A stretch of DNA of 54,654 nucleotides from Gammaproteobacteria bacterium (GCA_003132025.1 PKWJ01000009.1:76844-131497), one strand, 5' to 3'; positions 7,619 to 16,406 are shown, numbered from the stretch's first letter. The notes: generated by a model from the letters alone, not told the origin. Numbers and translations: made by a program.

Positions 7619-9238
7619 ATGGCGATGCGGCTGGAGGGCGACTACGACTACGTCATCGTCGGGGCCGGGACGGCGGGATGCATCCTGGCCAACCGTTTGT
7701 CGGACCGACCCGATCGACGCGTGCTGCTGCTCGAAGCCGGCGGCGGCGATGATTGGATCTGGCTGCACATCCCGGTGGGCTACATTTTTGCGATCGGCGA
7801 TCCACGGTGCGATTGGATGTTCCGCACCCAGGATGAGCCCGGCCTCAACTCGCGCTCGATAGCCTATCCGCGCGGCAAGGTGGTGGGAGGCTCCTCGACC
7901 ATCAACGCCATGATCTGCATGCGCGGTCAGGCAGCCGACTACGACGGCTGGCGCGCGCTTGGCCTGCCGGGCTGGGGCTGGAGCGACGTCCTGCCGGCCT
8001 TCAGGCGCCTGGAAGACCACTTCCTCGGAAGCAGCGAACATCACGGGGCCGGCGGAGGCTGGCGCGTTGAAGCGCCGCGTATCGCCTGGCGGGTGCTGGA
8101 CGCCGTGCGCCAGGCCGCGATCGAGCTCGGCCTGCCCGCGCTCGACGATTTCAACTGCGGCGACAACGAGGGCGTGTCCTACTTCCACGTGAATCAGAAG
8201 CGCGGCCGACGCTGGTCGTCGGCGCGGGGATTCCTCAAGCCCGCGCTTGCGCGCAGCAACCTGCGGCTCGAGCCCCAGGCGCAGGTCGAGTGCCTGATCA
8301 TCGACAACGGCAGGGCATGCGGCGTGCAATTCCGGCGCGACGGCAGCCAGTTCGAGGCTCGCGCCCGGGGCGAGGTCATCCTGTGTGCCGGGGCGATCGG
8401 CTCGCCGCACATCCTCAGTCTGTCGGGAATCGGCCGCCATCAGTGGCTCGCGGCGCTGGGCATCGCGACCGTGCTCGACCTGCCCGGCGTAGGCTCGAAC
8501 CTGCAGGATCATCTGCAGCTGCGCGCGATCTACCGCGTCAGCAACGTCAGGACCCTCAACACCAGCTACCATTCCCTGGCGGCTCGCACCTGGATGGGCA
8601 TCGACTATGCGCTGCGCCGGCGTGGACCGCTGACCATGGCGCCCTCGCAGCTCGGTATTTTCATGCGCTCGGATCCGACCCAGGCCAGGGCCAATCTGCA
8701 GTTCCACGTGCAGCCGATGTCGCTCGATAAGTTCGGGGATCCGCTGCATACATTTCCCGCGATCACCGTGAGCGCCTGCAACCTGCGCCCGAGTTCACGC
8801 GGCACGGTGCGCCCTGCCAGCCCCGATCCGCTGGCAGCGCCACTGATTGCGCCCAATTACCTGTCCACGCTGCAGGATCGCGTCGTGGCGGCCGATGCCA
8901 TTCGGGCGACACGGCGCCTCATGGGCCAACCCGCCGTCAGGGGCTTTGCCCCGGTAGAATATCGCCCCGGTCCGGACGTTGGCGACGATACGCCTTCGCT
9001 GGTACACGCTGCGGGAGATATCGGCACCACGATATTCCATCCCGTGGGAACGGCGAAGATGGGGCCGGCCGCGGACACGAACGCAGTCGTGGACGCCCGG
9101 CTGCGTGTACACGGCATCGAGCACCTGCGAGTCGTCGACGCGTCGGTGATGCCGACGATTACGTCCGGCAATACCAATACGCCGACGGCGATGATTGCCG
9201 AGAAGGGAGCAAAGATGGTGCTCGAGGACTTTTACTGA
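7619..9238 (+). CDS. GMC-family FAD alcohol/choline dehydrogenase
   Basis: A 539-residue flavoprotein from the ATG at 7619. An upstream in-frame start at 7550 would add an Arg-rich, unlikely leader. The N-terminal Rossmann motif is DYVIVGAGTAGCILANRL, and the GMC signature is seen as GSSTINAMICMRG. The C-terminal catalytic region is IFHPVGTAKMG (active-site His) and SGNTNTPTAMIAEKGAK (second catalytic Asn). The family oxidises primary alcohols to aldehydes. The FMN 2-hydroxyacid dehydrogenase starts 21 bases downstream, so the two probably act on successive hydroxy groups or related substrates. No signal peptide is visible. Substrate unknown. Confidence 0.9.
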   Translation: MAMRLEGDYDYVIVGAGTAGCILANRLSDRPDRRVLLLEAGGGDDWIWLHIPVGYIFAIGDPRCDWMFRTQDEPGLNSRSIAYPRGKVVGGSSTINAMICMRGQAADYDGWRALGLPGWGWSDVLPAFRRLEDHFLGSSEHHGAGGGWRVEAPRIAWRVLDAVRQAAIELGLPALDDFNCGDNEGVSYFHVNQKRGRRWSSARGFLKPALARSNLRLEPQAQVECLIIDNGRACGVQFRRDGSQFEARARGEVILCAGAIGSPHILSLSGIGRHQWLAALGIATVLDLPGVGSNLQDHLQLRAIYRVSNVRTLNTSYHSLAARTWMGIDYALRRRGPLTMAPSQLGIFMRSDPTQARANLQFHVQPMSLDKFGDPLHTFPAITVSACNLRPSSRGTVRPASPDPLAAPLIAPNYLSTLQDRVVAADAIRATRRLMGQPAVRGFAPVEYRPGPDVGDDTPSLVHAAGDIGTTIFHPVGTAKMGPAADTNAVVDARLRVHGIEHLRVVDASVMPTITSGNTNTPTAMIAEKGAKMVLEDFY

Positions 9239-9259
9239 TAACGACGGGGTAGCGGAACC

Positions 9260-10411
9260 ATGGTGATCAACAGCATTGCGGACCTGCGTGCGCTGGCGCG
9301 CGCCCGCGTGCCGCGTGCTGTCTTCGAGTACGCCGACCGTGGCTCCTACGACGAGCTGACCATCGCCCGCAATCGCAGCGACCTGCAGGCGATCGAGTTC
9401 CGGCAACGCGTGATGCGCGATCTGTCGACGCTGTCGGTGTGCAGCACCATGCTGGGCCAGGCTGTGGCCATGCCGCTGGCGATCGCCCCCACCGGGCTCA
9501 CCGGTCTGTTCTACGGCGATGGCGAGATCCACGGCGCCCGCGCCGCGCAGGGCTTCGGCATTCCTTTTTGCCTGAGCACGATGTCGATCTGCTCGATCGA
9601 GGATGTGCATCAAGCGGTGCAGCAGCCGTTCTGGTTCCAGGTCTACCTGATGCGCGATCGGGGCTTCAATGAGGAACTGATCGCGCGCGCTCGTGCCGCC
9701 CAGTGCTCGGCGCTGATGCTGACCGTCGACCTGCAGGTGCAGGGATTGCGCCGGCGCGATGCCAAGAACGGCCTGAGCATTCCGCCGCGCCTGACGCTGG
9801 CGAATGCGATCGACATCGCGACCAAACCCGCCTGGGCGCTGCGCGTGCTGCTCGGCAAGCGCCGCACCTTCGGCAATCTCGCGGGGCGGATGAGCGCCGG
9901 CGACAACCTGGGCACGCTGTCCGAGTGGATCGCCTCGCAGTTCGATCCGGCGGTGACCTGGCGCGAGCTGGATTGGATCAGGAGCCTGTGGCCCGGCAAG
10001 CTGATCATCAAGGGCATCCTGGAGGCCGACGATGCCCGCACCGCGGCCGGGATGGGCGTCGACGCCATGGTGGTATCGAACCATGGGGGCCGACAGCTCG
10101 ATGGCGCTCCCTCCACGATTTCGGTGCTGCCGGAGATCGTCGATGCGGTCGCCGGTCGCTGCGAGGTCTGGTTCGACGGCGGCGTACAATCGGGACAGGA
10201 TATGCTGCGAGCGCTGGCACTCGGTGCCAGAGGCTGCCTGATCGGCAAGAGTTTTCTCTACGCGCTAGCCGCGATGGGTGGCGCGGGCGTCACCCTGGCG
10301 CTGAACATCATGCGCAAGGAACTCGAGGTCACACTCGCCCTCACCGGCTGCACTGACATCGCCAAGGTTGATGCCAGCATCCTGCGCAGGCGAAATCCTG
10401 ATCCCTCATAG
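9260..10411 (+). CDS. FMN-dependent alpha-hydroxyacid dehydrogenase (L-lactate/mandelate type)
   Basis: A 383-residue TIM-barrel flavoenzyme. Visible motifs are MPLAIAPTGLTGLFYGDGE, FWFQVYLMRDR, IIKGILEADDARTA with the FMN-contacting Lys, SNHGGRQLDGAPS with the catalytic His, and the phosphate-binding VWFDGGVQSGQDMLRALALG. The length matches lldD/mdlB-type enzymes. These oxidise L-2-hydroxy acids to 2-oxo acids with electrons to quinone or O2. It directly follows the GMC oxidoreductase and is probably co-transcribed. It lacks obvious membrane segments, though some family members carry an internal membrane-binding loop. Exact substrate not determinable. Confidence 0.9.
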   Translation: MVINSIADLRALARARVPRAVFEYADRGSYDELTIARNRSDLQAIEFRQRVMRDLSTLSVCSTMLGQAVAMPLAIAPTGLTGLFYGDGEIHGARAAQGFGIPFCLSTMSICSIEDVHQAVQQPFWFQVYLMRDRGFNEELIARARAAQCSALMLTVDLQVQGLRRRDAKNGLSIPPRLTLANAIDIATKPAWALRVLLGKRRTFGNLAGRMSAGDNLGTLSEWIASQFDPAVTWRELDWIRSLWPGKLIIKGILEADDARTAAGMGVDAMVVSNHGGRQLDGAPSTISVLPEIVDAVAGRCEVWFDGGVQSGQDMLRALALGARGCLIGKSFLYALAAMGGAGVTLALNIMRKELEVTLALTGCTDIAKVDASILRRRNPDPS

Positions 10412-10431
10412 AGCGCTGCCCATGCACCTGA

Positions 10432-11454
10432 TCAGGCAGCAATAGTGATCGGCTGTCCCGAGCGCGCGCTCTCGAGGATGGCCTCGAGCGTCAGCGCGAT
10501 ATCCACGGATTCATCAGAAGATGCTCCGGTCCAGTGGCCGGGGCCGAGCCGGATCAGGCGTTCGAAGGACTCCGCTTCGGCGCGAAAGCCGTCGCAGGCC
10601 TGCACCGCGATGTCTTCGTAGGGCCCATCGAAAGCCAGGCCGCGTTTCAATTGCAGCACCGGCGCGCGATCGACCGGGGCGTGGTTCGGATAGGTAGTCT
10701 GGATCGCGCCCGCTGTTCCGACGACCAACGCCTGCCGATGTGCGGTAGTGGCAAAACTGCAGCTGATCTGTGCCAGCAATCCTCCCGCGTGCTCCATACT
10801 GGCCACCAGCGTCTGATCCACTCCGGAACGGTGCCAGCGCGCCAGCGCTTGCACCCGTGTCGGGCGCTCCCCGGCGACCAGGCGTGTCAGGCTGACCGGA
10901 TAGGTGCCCAGATCCATCAGCGCCCCGCCTCCCAGGGTCGGATTAAGGCGGATGTTCGCCTCGTCCGTCAGCGTGAATCCGAAAGCGGCGTGCATGGTCT
11001 GCACCCGGCCGATCGCACCGCCTGTCACCAGTTCCTTGAGCTTCAACGCGTGCGGCTGCGCGCGATAGGGAAAACCTTCGACCAGGACCACGCCGTGCCG
11101 TCGCGCAGCGGCAAACATCGCGCGCGCCTCGCCGCCGGTGACTGCCAGCGGCTTTTCGCACAGCACGTGTTTACCGGCTTCACACGCCCGGATCGACCAT
11201 TCGGCGTGCAGCACATTGGGCAGCGGATTGTAGATTGCATCGATGGCTGGATCGGCGAGCAGCTGCTCGTATGAGCCATAGGCGCCCTGAACACCGGTGG
11301 CGTTGGCAAACCGCCGCGCCTTGTCGATGTCACGGCTCGCGATCGCGCTGACGCGAACGGTCGCCGACGCAGCGACGCCTGAAATGAACGCGCGCGCAAT
11401 ATTGGCAGCGCCGAGTATGCCGATCCGCAGGCGCGTGTCCTGAGAGGTATTCAA
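10432..11454 (-). CDS. Gfo/Idh/MocA-family NAD(P)-dependent oxidoreductase
   Basis: A 340-residue protein with the N-terminal dinucleotide fold RIGILGAANIARAFISGV and the family motif EKPLAVTGGEA, in which the Lys is catalytic. YNPLPNVLHAEW precedes it, and the C-terminal half is a substrate-binding alpha/beta domain. The family oxidises or epimerises sugars, inositols or their derivatives. It is convergent with the FMN dehydrogenase and tail-to-tail only 20 bases away, so the two are separately transcribed. Upstream at 11491 there is a single TATACC like that seen in the repeat at 39635. Function beyond family not assigned. Confidence 0.88.
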   Translation of the reverse strand: MNTSQDTRLRIGILGAANIARAFISGVAASATVRVSAIASRDIDKARRFANATGVQGAYGSYEQLLADPAIDAIYNPLPNVLHAEWSIRACEAGKHVLCEKPLAVTGGEARAMFAAARRHGVVLVEGFPYRAQPHALKLKELVTGGAIGRVQTMHAAFGFTLTDEANIRLNPTLGGGALMDLGTYPVSLTRLVAGERPTRVQALARWHRSGVDQTLVASMEHAGGLLAQISCSFATTAHRQALVVGTAGAIQTTYPNHAPVDRAPVLQLKRGLAFDGPYEDIAVQACDGFRAEAESFERLIRLGPGHWTGASSDESVDIALTLEAILESARSGQPITIAA

Positions 11455-11496
11455 TGCGCTAATGTCCGTCTAGGTGTGTGGCTCGATTGGTATACC

Positions 11497-12048
11497 CTAA
11501 CGGAATTCAGGCCCCGTCGCCCATACCACCAGCGCCTTGCGGGTGCCGGAGATAATCGGCGTCACGCGGTGCAGGAAAAACGACGGAAAGGCGATGATAG
11601 CTCCGCGCGCTCTGGGCGCAACTCCGATGCTGTTGCTGACCTGGAACTGCAGCTCGCAGCCTTCGTACTGCGACGGCTCGGTCAACTGGATGCTCATCGA
11701 TATCTTGCGCGGCTTGAGATTGTGCGGCCCGTGGTCGATGTGCCAGTGATAGTGGCCGCCCTTCGAGCCGCTGTAGACCGTGTATTGAATTCTCTCCAGG
11801 CCGGTCACGTCGAAGTGATAAATCTCGCTGTTGAGTCTGCGGACCACCTGTAGCACACGTTCATACAGGTCTTCAGTTTCGCGGTTGTGCTCCAGCCACG
11901 CGATTTCGGTGATCCTGATAGCGTCATCGTTGTCGCCCTTGACGGCCAGGATTGCCTTTTCATGCACCATGCGGTCGCCATACGCCTCGTAGGCGTCCAG
12001 CTCGGTTGCGGCAAAGAAGTCATTCCAGACCATGAACGCATTCTTCAT
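11497..12048 (-). CDS. 2-oxoglutarate/Fe(II) oxygenase-like (PKHD-type) protein
   Basis: About 183 residues from the ATG at 12048; a longer reading from 12093 is possible. The double-stranded beta-helix iron ligands are visible: HWHIDHGPH supplies His-x-Asp, and AFPSFFLHRVTPI supplies the distal His. The Arg of TRKALVVWATGPE would bind 2-oxoglutarate. The pattern is like PKHD/prolyl-hydroxylase-type oxygenases (YbiX-like), and the length is in the expected range. It is transcribed ahead of the Gfo/Idh/MocA gene with about 40 bases between them. Substrate unknown. Confidence 0.78.
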   Translation of the reverse strand: MKNAFMVWNDFFAATELDAYEAYGDRMVHEKAILAVKGDNDDAIRITEIAWLEHNRETEDLYERVLQVVRRLNSEIYHFDVTGLERIQYTVYSGSKGGHYHWHIDHGPHNLKPRKISMSIQLTEPSQYEGCELQFQVSNSIGVAPRARGAIIAFPSFFLHRVTPIISGTRKALVVWATGPEFR

Positions 12049-12151
12049 GAGGACAGCCCCCAATGCATGGTGCTGCTGAAGAATAATCAGCACGCCCGCC
12101 GCCGTCGAGCAACGCCGCGCACCGTCAGGGACTGTCGTTGATCCGATGCGC

Positions 12152-12754
12152 CTAGTTTAGGGGCACGCGCACGTTGATCCCATGGCTGCTGAACTTGATG
12201 ATTTTCGACCAGATGCGCGAGCCCGCAATGCTGAAGGAGTTCGAGCGCCAACTCGTGCCGGTCTCGAGTGTGGCGACGACGGTACCCGCGAACTCCGCTG
12301 GGCTGGGGTTCTTGTCACTGACGAATGCAATATTCATCGCGGGCATTTCCGCCACATCGGTCGAGGCAGCGATCGAGTTTTGAGTCGACGGGGCCGTAGT
12401 CAACGGGGCGAACTCGAAAAATGCCGGGACAACCAGTGCGGCCGAGGTCGGACGCCGTGCTGCAGAGCCGCGCGATTGATGACTTCTGCCTCCGAATGCG
12501 TTGCCACTCCACGTGCACCAACTGCACCCCATATTGCGCTGCTGGAACTTGCCGGCGAAGAACGCCATGCGGGACAGAAAGTCCGGGTAGGCCGCCGTGT
12601 TGCCCACAGCCCTGCTGGTCGATGGGATCGGCGTGCCGCTTGCCGCAAGGCTTAAAGCGGTCGCGCCCGAGACGCCGGTGATGCCCATGGCAACCGTAAC
12701 GATCAGAGCGGCCATTGAATAGCCCCGAGTTGGCCGGTTTCGTTCGGTATGCAT
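12152..12754 (-). CDS. Type IV pilin-like protein under riboswitch control
   Basis: A 200-residue protein with a class III-like prepilin start: basic leader MHTERNRPTRG, then YSMAALIVTVAMGITGVSG, a hydrophobic helix with the cleavage Gly ahead of a Tyr. Glu at position +5 of the mature pilin is replaced by Ala, as in some minor pilins. The rest is Ser/Thr/Ala-rich and I recognise no family; AFFAGKFQQRNMGCSWC and a C-terminal SKIIKFSSHGINVRVPL suggest a folded exported domain. A c-di-GMP-I riboswitch lies 117 bases upstream on the same strand. The middle (about residues 78-110) is unusually rich in Arg/Ser, so an undetected frameshift is possible. Confidence 0.62.
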   Translation of the reverse strand: MHTERNRPTRGYSMAALIVTVAMGITGVSGATALSLAASGTPIPSTSRAVGNTAAYPDFLSRMAFFAGKFQQRNMGCSWCTWSGNAFGGRSHQSRGSAARRPTSAALVVPAFFEFAPLTTAPSTQNSIAASTDVAEMPAMNIAFVSDKNPSPAEFAGTVVATLETGTSWRSNSFSIAGSRIWSKIIKFSSHGINVRVPLN

Positions 12755-12870
12755 GTCGAATCGCCTCGCAGTCGGGTGAAGGACTGCAAAGCGCTCCGGC
12801 AGTAGCTACCGATCGGACGCGAGTAGCGGGTATTGACGGTCATCAGCACGGTGCACTCGCACCGCTTGGT

Positions 12871-12963
12871 TTCCGGCAACCCCGCTGTCTCATGTCGCGA
12901 TTGGACTCTAAGACCGGAGGCTTTGCGTCCCCGCCTTACGACGGGTTTGCCCTTACATCGGAA
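12871..12963 (-). ncRNA. Cyclic-di-GMP-I (GEMM-I) riboswitch aptamer
   Basis: Read on the minus strand from 12963, the sequence contains AGGGCAAACCCG, a GTAA (GNRA) tetraloop closing a six-pair stem CCCGTC/GGCGGG, then GGGACGCAAAGCCTCCGG, and finally the second-helix signature AGCGGGGTTGCCGG. These blocks occur in the same order and spacing as in the Vc2 class of GEMM-I aptamers, including the tetraloop and tetraloop-receptor region. It precedes the pilin-like gene. GEMM-I aptamers upstream of pilin and surface-attachment genes are well known. About 10 bases after the aptamer a short hairpin GGTGC-GAGT-GCACC (12863-12850) has no U-run, so regulation may act on translation rather than by termination. 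Confidence 0.9.
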
Positions 12964-13062
12964 AGCCAGTTAATACCCAACGGAGCGCCCTGGCAAAGTG
13001 TCCGCCCACCCGTACGTCGCGTAGCAGCGACATGCCCGGCCTATACAAGCGCTCTACGGCGG

Positions 13063-13377
13063 CTACATTCGATAATCGGGTGTATTTGGCTCGCGGGAAG
13101 GTGCCGCTAGCGCAATACCTTGCCCCTTTCCGGGCATCACGGACATGTTCGAAGAGCTGTCGTCGCTACCGGTCAAGCGCAACAGCGCCCAAGCGAGTGC
13201 AACGACCGCAAGCACCCCGATCCCGGCGCCAGCAAGAACCAACCCCACCGCTTCCACGGCGGGATGCACCCTGAATGTTCGCTGCCGAGCAGCCGGACGT
13301 TGACGTTGCGCTGAGTATGCAGGCATCGAATTGACTATTTGCTGCGTAGAACTCAAGGCAACCCCCCAGTTAAGCAC
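13063..13377 (-). CDS. Small single-pass membrane protein, unknown
   Basis: 104 residues from a GTG at 13377; an ATG at 13326 would give 87 residues and is equally possible. A basic, Gln/Arg-rich N-terminus (AYSAQRQRPAARQRTFRV) is followed by one strongly hydrophobic segment, AVGLVLAGAGIGVLAVVALA, and a short polar tail with DDSSSN. This predicts a one-helix inner-membrane protein. It sits upstream of the riboswitch on the same strand. No family recognised; coding status is supported by the clean hydrophobic helix but not proven. Confidence 0.5.
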   Translation of the reverse strand: MLNWGVALSSTQQIVNSMPAYSAQRQRPAARQRTFRVHPAVEAVGLVLAGAGIGVLAVVALAWALLRLTGSDDSSSNMSVMPGKGQGIALAAPSREPNTPDYRM

Positions 13378-13471
13378 TGTTACCCAAGTCTATGAACACA
13401 GGTCCACGATGCGGCATCGGTCGCGGGGAAGTTGGAGCGTAGGTCCTGGCCTACCGCCAAGCGCTTCGCGT

Positions 13472-13639
13472 TCACCCCGCGGTCTCATATGGAGGAGCAG
13501 GCCGATTTCGCATCACGAACACGATCGCCTCAAGCTCCTGCGGGCTGAACTTACCGTCCAACACGACCTCGTTAGAATAGATTGTGCCGATGAATGAACG
13601 GGTTTTCTGTATGAGCCTGAGCGCCTCTTCCAACGTCAT
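13472..13639 (-). CDS. Small conserved-looking protein, 55 residues
   Basis: The start is set by a strong GAGGAGGAGG seven bases ahead of the ATG at 13639; the frame is open further upstream but that part is Arg/Gly-rich and unconvincing. The product MTLEEALRLIQKTRSFIGTI... ends VRNRPAPPYETAG-like and contains FSPQELEAIVFVMRNRP. It looks like a compact helical protein without membrane segments or Cys. No family recognised. It may be the first gene of a unit with the membrane protein downstream. Confidence 0.5.
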   Translation of the reverse strand: MTLEEALRLIQKTRSFIGTIYSNEVVLDGKFSPQELEAIVFVMRNRPAPPYETAG

Positions 13640-13843
13640 CAGCCGTCCTCCTCCTCGTCTTCCTCGTCTTCCAGAGACTGGGATTTGCTGGATTGCACGG
13701 TCGATTTTAGCCACAGGTGCTGTGGCCTGGTCTGTCAGTGCCAATCCCGACTGCGGCGGCGTTATGGATGACCAAGTCACCGATTCGAGTTATTCGTCGC
13801 GACTTGCCCGCAGCTATGACGTCACGCGGTCTCGTGGCTCGAT

Positions 13844-14878
13844 CTAAAGAGGCGCGATGTGGAACAGCCGTTCCGCGTTGAGGTGATACAGTTTGGCGCG
13901 GTCGGGCTCGCTGAGCGGCGCTGTGTCCATGAAGTCCACCGCCGGCTTGGACGGCTGGTACGGGTAGTCGATCGCCCACAGCACATGATCGACTCCCAGC
14001 TTGCGAATCGCGTAGTCGAGCGCCAGGTGATCCTCCACGCCGCTGGTGGTAATGAAGAAGTTACGCTGGAAGTACTCCGCCATCGTCAGCTGGGTCCTGG
14101 GCGAGCGCCCCATCTTCTGTGAGCGGGTGTTCATATAATTCAGACGCCACAACCAGAACGGAATCGCCTCGCCCATATGTCCGATGCAGATCTTGAGCTT
14201 TGGGAAGCGGTCGAACAGGCCTGAGGTCATCATGCGCACGCAGTGCGTGCCGGTTTCGATGCCGAAGCCCCACATCGCGGTGTCCATGCCGTAATCCTGC
14301 AACGGTCCCTTGAGACCGTCAGACGCGGCGCGCGGGTGGATGTAGAGGCAGGCGTCGAGAGCTTCTGCGGCTTCCAGGATCGGCCAGTACTTCGGATCGT
14401 CCAGGTACTCACCGTTGGTATGCGAATTGAGGATGAAGCCATTGAGCTTCAGACTGCGAATCGCGCGTTGCATTTCCTTCGCCGCTCGCCTGGGCGACTG
14501 CGGCGCGAAGCTGGCCAGTCCCGCGAACCGCGTCGGATGGCGGCGGCAGATGTCCGCGAGGCGATCATTGGCGAGCGCGGCCAGATCGGTCGCAGTGTCG
14601 GCGTCGAACATCTGAACGCCGGGCGCCGTCAGCGACAGCAGGTGCATGTCGACGCCGAGCTCGTTCATCTCGCGCAGGCGGTGATCTTCCACATCGAGCA
14701 GCCGCTCGAGAAAATTCAACATGCCGTAGCCACTGGCGCCCGGCTTGCTGTCGTATATCTGGCTGACCAGAAGCCGGTCCAGGCTCGAGGTCGGACCCCG
14801 CACGACCTGCTTGAGGGCCTCGGCCACCTCGGGAATCGAGAAGGCTTCCTCGGTGGCGATTTTGCGTATTTTTTCCAT
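13844..14878 (-). CDS. LigW / 2,3-dihydroxybenzoate decarboxylase-like amidohydrolase
   Basis: 344 residues from the ATG at 14878; the frame opens earlier, but that part overlaps the aldehyde dehydrogenase gene. The N-terminus KIRKIATEEAFSIPEV carries the metal-binding Glu region typical of the gamma-resorcylate / 5-carboxyvanillate decarboxylase branch of the amidohydrolase superfamily. Further candidate ligands are His in CLYIHPRA, His in CIGHMGE and Asp in WAIDYPYQP. These enzymes remove CO2 non-oxidatively from hydroxybenzoates using Mn or Zn. It is the last gene of a five-gene operon and would act after the aldehyde dehydrogenase makes a carboxylic acid. Some relatives are simple hydrolases, so decarboxylation is likely rather than certain. 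Confidence 0.8.
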   Translation of the reverse strand: MEKIRKIATEEAFSIPEVAEALKQVVRGPTSSLDRLLVSQIYDSKPGASGYGMLNFLERLLDVEDHRLREMNELGVDMHLLSLTAPGVQMFDADTATDLAALANDRLADICRRHPTRFAGLASFAPQSPRRAAKEMQRAIRSLKLNGFILNSHTNGEYLDDPKYWPILEAAEALDACLYIHPRAASDGLKGPLQDYGMDTAMWGFGIETGTHCVRMMTSGLFDRFPKLKICIGHMGEAIPFWLWRLNYMNTRSQKMGRSPRTQLTMAEYFQRNFFITTSGVEDHLALDYAIRKLGVDHVLWAIDYPYQPSKPAVDFMDTAPLSEPDRAKLYHLNAERLFHIAPL

Positions 14879-14909
14879 GATGATTGCAGTAACAGCCTCG
14901 GTATCGTCT

Positions 14910-16406
14910 TTAGTAACCCAGCGACACGGACTTGATTTCGGTGAACCCGAGCGCTCCCTCGCGACCGCCCTCGCGGCCCAGGCCGGACTGCTTGAAGCCA
15001 CCGAAAGGCAATCGGCCGTGCGCGCCGCCGCCATTGATCGTAATCAGTCCGGCCTGGAGCTTGCGCGCCAGCACGTGCGCCGACCGCAGATCGCGTGTCC
15101 AGATCTTCGCGGCCAGGCCATAGTCGGTATCGTTGGCCAGCGCGGCGATCTGGTCCAGGTCCGCATCCGGAAATGTGGCAGCGCCCAGGACTGGACCAAA
15201 CACTTCATCGCGCATCAGGCTCATCTCTGCGCGTGTGGAGGTCAGCAAGGTCGGTTCGACGAAGTAACCCTCGCGATCGATGCGCCGGCCGCCGGTCACG
15301 AGTTCGGCACCCTGCGACGAGCCGGACGAAATGTATCCCAGCACCCGATCGAGCTGCTTCTCCGAGATGATCGGTCCCATCTGGGTTCCAGGCGCGGTGC
15401 CGGCGCCGATCTTGACGCCCTTCAGGCGCGCCGCGATGCGATCGACCACCTCATCGTGCGCCCGTCGGTGCACGAACAGGCGCGTGCCCGCCGCGCAGAA
15501 CTGGCCGCTCTTGAAGCACAGCTCATCGCCGATGGCGTTCGCGGCGCGCTCCAGATCAGCGTCCGGCAGCACGATAATCGGTGATTTGCCGCCGAGCTCC
15601 AGTGTCACGCGCTTCAAATTGATGGCCGAAGCCGTCAGGATTGAACGGCCAACGCGGGTCGAGCCGGTGAAGGAGATCTTGTTGACGTCGGCGTGTTCGG
15701 CGAGGGACTGGCCGGCGGTCGACCCCAGGCCGGTCACGATGTTGACCACACCGTCGGGAAATCCCAGCTCGCAGATCAGTTCGCCGAGCCGCAGCGCGCT
15801 CAGCGGTGCCAGCTCGGCCGGCTTATGCACCACCGTGCAGCCCACGGCGAGCGCCGGCCCAATCTTGTTGACGGCCATGAGGAACGGCGCGTTCCACGGT
15901 GTGATTAGCCCGGCCACGCCGACCGGTTCGCGCACGTAGTAGCCCATGCCATCGCTCTGTAATGCGGCCAGCTGGGTTTCGCCAGTGATCTTGTCCGCCA
16001 GCGAAGCCGAGGTGCGCAACGAGTCGATCGCCATCGCAACGTCGACGTGGCGCACGCTGCCGACCGGATTGCCGCCATCCAGGCTCTCCAGCCAGGCGAT
16101 CTCGTCGGCGTTGGCTTCGACTGCATCGGCCAGCCGATACAGCAGCCGGGCGCGTTCGGCGGCGCGCACCTTAGGCCAGGCTCCCGCTGAGAAAGCCTTG
16201 CGCGCGGCCTTCACCGCAGCGTCGATCTCGGGTGCGCCACCCGCGGCGATGCTCGCGAATGCACGGCCCGTGGCCGGATTGATGACCTCCAGCGTCGCGC
16301 CGTCGGTCGCGGGCACCCACTGTCCGCCAATCAGCAATTGATGCGGTCGTTGCAGAAACGCCGCGGTGGCACTTTCGATCCGTTCGGTCGCCAGGTTGGC
16401 ATTCAT
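14910..16406 (-). CDS. NAD(P)-dependent aldehyde dehydrogenase
   Basis: A 498-residue ALDH-superfamily protein of normal length. The substrate-activating Glu is in TLELGGKSPI and the catalytic Cys in FKSGQFCAAGTRLF. Cofactor-binding GSTRVGRSI and the C-terminal INGGGAHGRLPFGGFKQSG are also intact. It oxidises aldehydes to carboxylic acids in the cytoplasm. Position in the operon, after a GMC alcohol oxidase and an SDR and 31 bases before a LigW-like decarboxylase, suggests that it supplies the acid that is then decarboxylated. Benzaldehyde or vanillin-type substrates would fit, but this is inference. Confidence 0.93.
   Translation of the reverse strand: MNANLATERIESATAAFLQRPHQLLIGGQWVPATDGATLEVINPATGRAFASIAAGGAPEIDAAVKAARKAFSAGAWPKVRAAERARLLYRLADAVEANADEIAWLESLDGGNPVGSVRHVDVAMAIDSLRTSASLADKITGETQLAALQSDGMGYYVREPVGVAGLITPWNAPFLMAVNKIGPALAVGCTVVHKPAELAPLSALRLGELICELGFPDGVVNIVTGLGSTAGQSLAEHADVNKISFTGSTRVGRSILTASAINLKRVTLELGGKSPIIVLPDADLERAANAIGDELCFKSGQFCAAGTRLFVHRRAHDEVVDRIAARLKGVKIGAGTAPGTQMGPIISEKQLDRVLGYISSGSSQGAELVTGGRRIDREGYFVEPTLLTSTRAEMSLMRDEVFGPVLGAATFPDADLDQIAALANDTDYGLAAKIWTRDLRSAHVLARKLQAGLITINGGGAHGRLPFGGFKQSGLGREGGREGALGFTEIKSVSLGY

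Noticed and set aside
8795-10189. 464-residue minus-strand ORF
   Set aside because: Shadow of the GMC and FMN dehydrogenase genes; Arg/His-rich product without motifs.
12182-12655. Plus-strand ORF opposite the pilin-like gene
   Set aside because: Arg-rich and motif-free; the minus-strand frame has a prepilin start and a riboswitch.
12715-13110. 131-residue plus-strand ORF across the riboswitch
   Set aside because: Covers the minus-strand GEMM-I aptamer; product has no protein-like features.
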